Part shown: piece after piece, positions 14,008 through 18,433 of the stretch
Position numbering within the stretch: the stretch's first letter is position 1
How the letters are laid out: every line of letters starts with the position of its first letter
Assembly (NCBI GenBank): GCA_023415375.1
Contig: JAEZKW010000173.1
Location: 1-18,433 of the forward strand
DNA length: 18,433 nt
Direction of reading: 5' to 3'
Source: Bacillota bacterium
Lineage (GTDB): Bacteria; Bacillota; UBA4882; UBA8346
Notes under the pieces: model-generated
What the model saw: the letters and a program-made list of their open reading frames with translations, nothing else
Database searches by the model: none
What the model was told of the DNA's origin: nothing
Made by a program: the position numbers and the translations under genes

Positions 14008-14308
14008 CGAACCGCTCCCCTTCCTCAAGTTCGTTTTTCAATCTTTTAATTGCTTCATTCACTTGGATATCTCCTATTGACTCACCTTTTAACAATCTTT
14101 CTTCAATTTCTTTGGCAATGAGCATCTTTACTTTTACATGTTTTAAATTTTTCTTTTTCGCCCTAGCAACCGGATGTTTAATTCCATCTGCGATTTCGAC
14201 AAAATAATCATCAATCATTCCAATAATTAAATAAAATTGATTCGCATCGCGTCCTGAAGTCGAAACTACCAATTGTCCAAAACGTAAACCTTCTACTGTG
14301 GTAATCAT
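14000..14308 (-). CDS. KOW domain RNA-binding protein (L14e/L6e/L27e-like)
   Basis: 102 residues. The N-terminal half is a KOW-like small beta-barrel (GLRFGQLVVSTSGRDANQFY, then IIGMIDDYFVEIADG), related to eukaryotic/archaeal L14e-type ribosomal proteins; the C-terminal half is charged and helical (HVKVKMLIAKEIEERLLKGE). Proteins of this type sit between map and infA in many Clostridia, which fits here exactly, but their role is not established; ribosome or rRNA binding is inferred from the KOW fold and the operon. Its ATG follows the map stop with no gap (TAAATG) and its own stop overlaps the infA start by 8 bases, so the three genes are probably translationally coupled. Confidence 0.85.
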   Translation of the reverse strand: MITTVEGLRFGQLVVSTSGRDANQFYLIIGMIDDYFVEIADGIKHPVARAKKKNLKHVKVKMLIAKEIEERLLKGESIGDIQVNEAIKRLKNELEEGERFDG

Positions 14309-15082
14309 TTAAATTTTAGGCAATAATTCTGGTCGCAACAAAGTTAATATTTCAGGGCCATTGTTTGTGACTGCAACCGTGTGTTCAAAATGAGCCGAAT
14401 ATTTACGATCCGCTGTCCGAACCGTCCAATTATCTTTTGTATCAACATCGACTTCGTAAGTGCCGATATTAACCATAGGCTCAATTGCAAGAGCCATTCC
14501 TTGTTTTAATAGCGGGTTGTAATCATTGCCTACGAAATTAGGTATTTGGGGGGCCTCATGCATTTTGCGCCCTATCCCATGTCCCACGAAATCCCTTACC
14601 ACTGAAAATCCGTTACTTTCAACATATTGCTGAATTGCCCCAGAAATATCATATAACCGGTTCCCGGACTGGGCTTGATGAATTCCTTTAAATAAAGCTT
14701 CCTCCGTAACCTTAATCAATTTTTTCGCTTCTTCGGATATTGTCCCTACCGGGACGGTAATTGCTGAATCAGCGTAAAAGTTTTGATAAATAACTCCAAA
14801 ATCTAATCCTACAATATCACCATTTTTAAGAATACGGCTCCCGGGTATACCATGGACTACTTCTTCGTTAACTGAAGCACATAAGGATGCAGGAAAACCG
14901 TTATAACCTTTGAAAGCAGGGATTGCATTATATTGCCTAGTTTTTTGTTCAGCCTTTTTATCAAGTTCAGCTAAACTAATACCGGGCCGAATTGCTGCTC
15001 TCAATTCCTCAAGAACTGCCGCTAAGATACTTCCTGCAACCTTCATTACGGCAATCTCCGAAGGAGATTTGAGAATTATCAT
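14309..15082 (-). CDS. map: Methionine aminopeptidase, type I
   Basis: Removes the initiator methionine from nascent proteins. 257 residues with the complete metal site: Asp94 (GLDFG), Asp105 (YADSA), His168 (GHGIG), Glu201 (IEPMV) and Glu233 (HFEHT), and the substrate-pocket His77 in EEVVHGIP. No N-terminal zinc-finger extension, so the short type Ia form. Its ATG shares one base with the adk stop (TGATG), so it is translated by coupling with adk; a clear ribosome binding site of its own is not visible. Confidence 0.97.
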   Translation of the reverse strand: MIILKSPSEIAVMKVAGSILAAVLEELRAAIRPGISLAELDKKAEQKTRQYNAIPAFKGYNGFPASLCASVNEEVVHGIPGSRILKNGDIVGLDFGVIYQNFYADSAITVPVGTISEEAKKLIKVTEEALFKGIHQAQSGNRLYDISGAIQQYVESNGFSVVRDFVGHGIGRKMHEAPQIPNFVGNDYNPLLKQGMALAIEPMVNIGTYEVDVDTKDNWTVRTADRKYSAHFEHTVAVTNNGPEILTLLRPELLPKI

Positions 15083-15732
15083 CAGGGTTTAACCCCCAAC
15101 TCTGTGCATATTTTCTCATAGAGATCTTGAATACCTTTTTGACCGTCAAAACTAAGCAAAACACCTTTATTCCGATAATACGCAATCAATGGTTCAGTTT
15201 GATTATTATATACTTCCAAACGTTTGCTCACTGTTTCTGGAGTATCATCGGCTCTTTGATAAACTTCTCCACCACAATGATCACATACTCCAGCAACTTT
15301 TGATTTTTTGGTTTCAACATGATAAACTGCGGCACAATTACGGCAAACTCTGCGGCCGGTTAAGCGCTTTAAAAGAATTGCTGAATCGACTTCAATATTA
15401 ATGACTGCATCAACTTTTTTGCCGTTATCCTTAAGAAAATTGTCTAATGAATCAGCTTGAGGAACTGTTCTGGGAAACCCGTCAAGCAGGAATCCATTTT
15501 TACAGTCGTCTTTTAAAAGCCGTTCTTTTACAATTCCAATAACAACCTCATCAGGGACTAATTGTCCGCTATCCATATATCTTTTGGCTTCGGTACCAAG
15601 TGGTGTGCCTTCTTTAATAGCGGCCCGGAAAATATCGCCAGTAGAAATATGAGGGATATTGAACCTTTTTAGCAAAAGTTCTGCCTGGGTTCCTTTACCG
15701 GCACCAGGAGGTCCTAATAAGATTAAATTCAT
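15082..15732 (-). CDS. adk: Adenylate kinase (zinc-binding LID)
   Basis: Interconverts ATP + AMP and 2 ADP. 216 residues: P-loop GPPGAGKGTQ (8-16 region), AMP-binding STGDIFRAAI, DGFPRTVPQA (84-93), and the LID with a four-cysteine zinc site, Cys130, Cys133, Cys150, Cys153 (VCRNC and VCDHC), typical of Gram-positive enzymes. GGGAGG ribosome binding site before the ATG. It sits between secY and map, the standard Firmicutes order, after a 127-base spacer containing nested inverted repeats. Confidence 0.98.
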   Translation of the reverse strand: MNLILLGPPGAGKGTQAELLLKRFNIPHISTGDIFRAAIKEGTPLGTEAKRYMDSGQLVPDEVVIGIVKERLLKDDCKNGFLLDGFPRTVPQADSLDNFLKDNGKKVDAVINIEVDSAILLKRLTGRRVCRNCAAVYHVETKKSKVAGVCDHCGGEVYQRADDTPETVSKRLEVYNNQTEPLIAYYRNKGVLLSFDGQKGIQDLYEKICTELGVKP

Positions 15733-15779
15733 TAATTTTTCCTCCCACCTAGAAAATATCGGTAGCTTTATTTAACGAT

Positions 15780-15859
15780 TTAACAATGAATAAAACAACC
15801 AACCCCGGCGCAAGATTTTGCGCGCTCACGCACCATTCTCTAATAGCCGGGATTGTTAA
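15780..15859. repeat. Nested inverted repeats in the secY-adk spacer
   Basis: Three concentric or nested pairings: TTAACAAT (15780-15787) with ATTGTTAA (15852-15859); CCCGGC (15804-15809) with GCCGGG (15846-15851); and an inner hairpin GCGCAA (15808-15813) with TTGCGC (15818-15823) around a GATT loop. The right end abuts the secY stop. On the transcribed strand the inner stem is followed by a G/U-rich stretch (GGTTGGTTGTTTT), not a true U-run, so it may be a weak attenuator or processing site between secY and adk. Confidence 0.5.
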
Positions 15860-17140
15860 CTACTTCAAAAATCCCTCATATTGTCGCATTAAAAGTTGGG
15901 CTTCGATCTGTTTCATAGTATCGATGGCCACACCAACTGCGATCAATAATGCAGTACCGCCAAAATACAATTGCAAACCTTTTAAGCCTGGTAAGAAATT
16001 AATTAAATAAGGCAGTAAAGCAATGATGGTAAGAAATAAGGCACCAGCTAAAGTAATCCGGGTTAATACGCGATCAAGATATTCGGCAGTCGGCTTTCCA
16101 GGTCGAATCCCTGGGATGAACCCACCGTATTTTTTCATATTATTAGAAACTTCCAGTGGATTGAAAGTCACTGCCGTATAAAAATAGGTAAAGATAAAAA
16201 TGAAAAGAGCATACAATACTAAATATAATGTCCGACCTGGGTAAAAAGCAAGTAAAAATTTGGCAAACCAATTGGTTTTGTCCGTAATAAACTGACCTAA
16301 AGTAGGTGGAAATGCTAATATTGACGAAGCAAAAATGATAGGAATAACACCGGATTGGTTCACTTTCATAGGAAGATAGGTTGAACCACCGCCGTACATT
16401 TTACGGCCTACCATTCTTTTTGCATATTGCACGGGAATCTTCCGTTCTCCCTGTGTAACATATACAACTGCAGCGACAATAAAGACAGCCAAAATCGCAA
16501 ACAAAATGATACTAAATAATGAGGTTCCAATTCCCTTACTGCTTACAGTGGTTAACATGGTAAAAGTACCGGGAATAATACGGGCCACGATACCGGCAAA
16601 GATTAACATTGATATGCCGTTACCGATTCCACGTTCTGAAATGACTTCACCCAACCACATTAAGAATACTGAACCAGCAGTTAAGGTTGAAATAATTAGA
16701 ATAAAGTCCCAAGCAGTTGGATTTATCATAGCACCTTTAAATCCAAAAGCCATGGCCCCGCCTTGAATAATGGCAAGGATAACCGTACCATATCGGACAT
16801 ATTGATTGATTACCCTACGACCCTCATTACCTTCTTTAGCTAAAGCTTCTAATTGTGGAATGACCATCGTTAGAAGTTGAACTATAATTGAAGAAGTAAT
16901 ATAAGGATTCACACTCATCGCAAAAACTGACATTTTTCGGAGTGCACCACCGGCTAGCATATCTAGTAAGCCAAATAAATTTCCCCCACCACCGAAAAGG
17001 CTTTCCAAAGCTTTTTGGTCCCAGGGTCCTGGTGCGGGAATATGAGCTCCCAATCTAAAAATGCCCAATAATACCAAAGTCCATATAAGTTTTTTACGTA
17101 AATCCGGAAGTTTAAAGGCAGTTTTTAGAGCTTCTAGCAA
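15860..17140 (-). CDS. secY: Protein translocase subunit SecY
   Basis: Channel subunit of the SecYEG translocon. 426 residues with about ten hydrophobic membrane segments; family signatures include the N-terminal amphipathic LEALKTAFKLPDLRKKLIWT, MSVFAMSVNPYITSSIIVQL, the plug/ring region, GISMLIFAGIVARI, and the cytoplasmic loop ERKIPVQYAKRMVG. The start codon is TTG (17140-17138), immediately after the rplO TGA (TGATTG); a GAGGTG inside the last rplO codons is the ribosome binding site. MLEALK is the usual SecY N-terminus, so the TTG start is well supported. Confidence 0.97.
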   Translation of the reverse strand: MLEALKTAFKLPDLRKKLIWTLVLLGIFRLGAHIPAPGPWDQKALESLFGGGGNLFGLLDMLAGGALRKMSVFAMSVNPYITSSIIVQLLTMVIPQLEALAKEGNEGRRVINQYVRYGTVILAIIQGGAMAFGFKGAMINPTAWDFILIISTLTAGSVFLMWLGEVISERGIGNGISMLIFAGIVARIIPGTFTMLTTVSSKGIGTSLFSIILFAILAVFIVAAVVYVTQGERKIPVQYAKRMVGRKMYGGGSTYLPMKVNQSGVIPIIFASSILAFPPTLGQFITDKTNWFAKFLLAFYPGRTLYLVLYALFIFIFTYFYTAVTFNPLEVSNNMKKYGGFIPGIRPGKPTAEYLDRVLTRITLAGALFLTIIALLPYLINFLPGLKGLQLYFGGTALLIAVGVAIDTMKQIEAQLLMRQYEGFLK

Positions 17141-17581
17141 TCAAATCACCTCTGCTTTGCCACCGACTTTTTCGATTTTTTCAATCGCCGATTTACTAAA
17201 ACTATTGCTCTTAACAGTTAACTTCTTCTTTAATTCGCCATTCCCTAAAACCTTTACTCCATTACCCACTTTATTAATTACACCTTTTTCCAATAAAAGG
17301 GTTGGAGTGACTTCTGTGCCATTATCAAAAAGATTTAATTTTTCTAAAGCAACCTCGACCCACTCATGACGGAACTTATTATTAAATCCGCGTTTTGGCA
17401 GTCTGCGTTGTAAAGGAGTTTGACCGCCTTCAAAAGCCGGGCCTTTTCCTCCACCAGAGCGGGCTTTTTGACCCTTATGCCCTTTTGCAGAGGTTTTACC
17501 TAATCCAGAACCAATACCGCGACCAACTCTTTTCGGAGCTGTTTTCGCTCCAGGCGCCGGCGCGAGTTCATATAACTTCAT
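17141..17581 (-). CDS. rplO: 50S ribosomal protein L15
   Basis: Large-subunit assembly protein. 146 residues: MKLYELAPAPGAKTAPKRVG, the Gly/Lys-rich GRGIGSGLGKTSAKGHKGQK and GGQTPLQRRLPKRGFNNK loop regions, and a C-terminal domain ending KVGGKAEVI. AGGGGG ribosome binding site before the ATG. Its TGA stop touches the secY TTG, and its last codons contain the secY ribosome binding site. Confidence 0.97.
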   Translation of the reverse strand: MKLYELAPAPGAKTAPKRVGRGIGSGLGKTSAKGHKGQKARSGGGKGPAFEGGQTPLQRRLPKRGFNNKFRHEWVEVALEKLNLFDNGTEVTPTLLLEKGVINKVGNGVKVLGNGELKKKLTVKSNSFSKSAIEKIEKVGGKAEVI

Positions 17582-17594
17582 CAGAGGACACCCC

Positions 17595-17801
17595 CTAGGC
17601 TTCTTCTTTGACTTCGACTAAATGTTCTACTGTTTTAATCATTCCACGAATAGCTGGAATATCTTCCTTTTCCAGACTTTGGTTTAAATGTTTAAAACCA
17701 AGTGCTGCAATTGTAGCCCGCTGTACTGGTTTTCTGCCAATTGCACTATGCTTCCAAGTAACAACGATTGTTTTATGCTTTTCTGCTTTCTTTCTAGGCA
17801 T
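17595..17801 (-). CDS. rpmD: 50S ribosomal protein L30
   Basis: Small large-subunit protein. 68 residues, slightly longer than the usual about 60 because of a basic N-terminal extension (MPRKKAEKHK) before the conserved IVVTWKHSAIGRKPVQRATI core and the LNQSLEKEDIPAIRGMI helix. A GGAGGG ribosome binding site 7 bases before the ATG supports the longer start. It sits 11 bases after rpsE and 13 before rplO, the standard order. Confidence 0.95.
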   Translation of the reverse strand: MPRKKAEKHKTIVVTWKHSAIGRKPVQRATIAALGFKHLNQSLEKEDIPAIRGMIKTVEHLVEVKEEA

Positions 17802-17812
17802 ATCTTTCCCTC

Positions 17813-18316
17813 CTAGCCAAGGATTTCATCCACACTTTTTCCACGGCGTTCGGCCACGATTTGCGGTTGTTTGAGTTCTCTTAAACCTGTCATGGTCGCA
17901 TTAACCACATTAAGCGCATTGGATGATCCAAGAGATTTGGTTAATATATCACGAATACCAGCGCTTTCCAAAACTGCTCGGACAGGACCGCCGGCAATAA
18001 CTCCAGTTCCAGGTGCAGCAGGTTTTAACATAACTTTGCCTGCGCCGAATTCTCCTTCAATTTCGTGAGGGATTGTAGTTCCCTTTAAAGGAACCTCAAT
18101 AAGATTCTTTTTGGCATCCTCTACCCCTTTACGAATCGCTTCAGGGACTTCAGCCGCTTTACCAAGGCCTGTTCCTACATGGCCTTTACCATCGCCGACT
18201 ACTACTAATGCACTAAAACTAAATCGCCGTCCACCCTTGACAACTTTAGCTACCCGGTTAATGCGGACAACTTTTTCGGTCAGCTCAAGATTACTGGCGT
18301 CTATGATTCGTTTCAT
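17813..18316 (-). CDS. rpsE: 30S ribosomal protein S5
   Basis: Small-subunit protein important for decoding accuracy. 167 residues with the double-stranded-RNA-binding N-terminal half (RVAKVVKGGRRFSFSALVVV, GDGKGHVGTGLGKAAEVPEA) and the C-terminal domain (KPAAPGTGVIAGGPVRAVLE, RDILTKSLGSSNALNVVNAT). AGGAGG ribosome binding site before the ATG, 18 bases after rplR. Confidence 0.97.
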   Translation of the reverse strand: MKRIIDASNLELTEKVVRINRVAKVVKGGRRFSFSALVVVGDGKGHVGTGLGKAAEVPEAIRKGVEDAKKNLIEVPLKGTTIPHEIEGEFGAGKVMLKPAAPGTGVIAGGPVRAVLESAGIRDILTKSLGSSNALNVVNATMTGLRELKQPQIVAERRGKSVDEILG

Positions 18317-18334
18317 TCCAATCCTCCTCTCAGC

Positions 18335-18433
18335 CTAAAATTCTAGGCCGCCCTCTCTAGCGGCAGTTGCTAATGCTGCTACCCGGCCATGATAAATCTG
18401 ACCGCCCCTATCAAAAACAACCTGTTTAATACC
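18335..18433 (-). CDS. rplR: 50S ribosomal protein L18, C-terminal fragment (cut by window edge)
   Basis: The last 32 codons and TAG stop of L18, running off the right edge. The readable end contains VVFDRGGQIYHGRVAALATA and REGGLEF, the family C-terminal signature that packs against 5S rRNA. Its position before rpsE is the standard spc order. Confidence 0.93.
   Translation of the reverse strand, partial: GIKQVVFDRGGQIYHGRVAALATAAREGGLEF

Overview
The window looks like a chromosomal segment of a low-to-moderate GC Gram-positive (Bacillota/Firmicutes, Clostridia-like) bacterium. The reasons are strong GGAGG-type ribosome binding sites before most genes, a perfect CIRCE operator before groES, the typical Firmicutes spc/alpha ribosomal gene order including a KOW-domain protein between map and infA, and zinc-type S4, L36 and adenylate kinase. 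A lineage near Hydrogenispora or other deep-branching Clostridia is possible but is only a guess, from the DUF4912 + GH57 pair and the two-gene LigD.

Layout. (1) 1-417: no convincing gene; it holds a GGGGTGAGT inverted repeat and a bidirectional terminator behind groEL. (2) 418-2539, minus strand: groES-groEL, with a CIRCE and a good sigma-A promoter upstream and a spacer of GGATT-rich hairpins between the two genes. (3) 2699-4521, plus strand: a two-gene version of LigD, an ATP-dependent DNA ligase followed 8 bases later by an archaeo-eukaryotic primase-type polymerase; no Ku gene is in view. (4) 4533-6587, minus strand: a secreted endonuclease/exonuclease/phosphatase-fold protein, a possible 40-residue ORF, and an exported FG-GAP/VCBS-like repeat protein. 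(5) 6850-9533, plus strand: a Rho_N + DUF4912 protein followed by a GH57 1,4-alpha-glucan branching enzyme. (6) 9568-9659: a nested perfect palindrome between convergent genes, related to the repeat at 38-71. (7) 9695-18433, minus strand: truA at the distal end of the ribosomal cluster. In transcription order from the right edge it runs rplR (partial), rpsE, rpmD, rplO, secY, adk, map, KOW protein, infA, rpmJ, rpsM, rpsK, rpsD, rpoA, rplQ, truA.

How the genes work together. The right half is core translation, transcription and secretion machinery with tight coupling (adk/map share one base, map and the KOW gene abut, KOW and infA overlap by 8 bases, rplO and secY abut). Some spacers in this cluster carry structured DNA: tandem palindromic repeats between rpsM and rpsK, a hairpin plus candidate promoter between rpsD and rpoA, and nested repeats between secY and adk. 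The left half is accessory: chaperonin, a repair ligase/polymerase pair, exported proteins and a glucan-branching module. I found no clear new multi-gene system; the best leads are the DUF4912-GH57 module, the split LigD pair and the structured spacers.

Several starts were moved inward from the longest ORF on the basis of ribosome binding sites and family N-termini (groEL, lig, GH57, truA, rpsD, infA). rpmJ and the rplR fragment are short genes read directly from the sequence.
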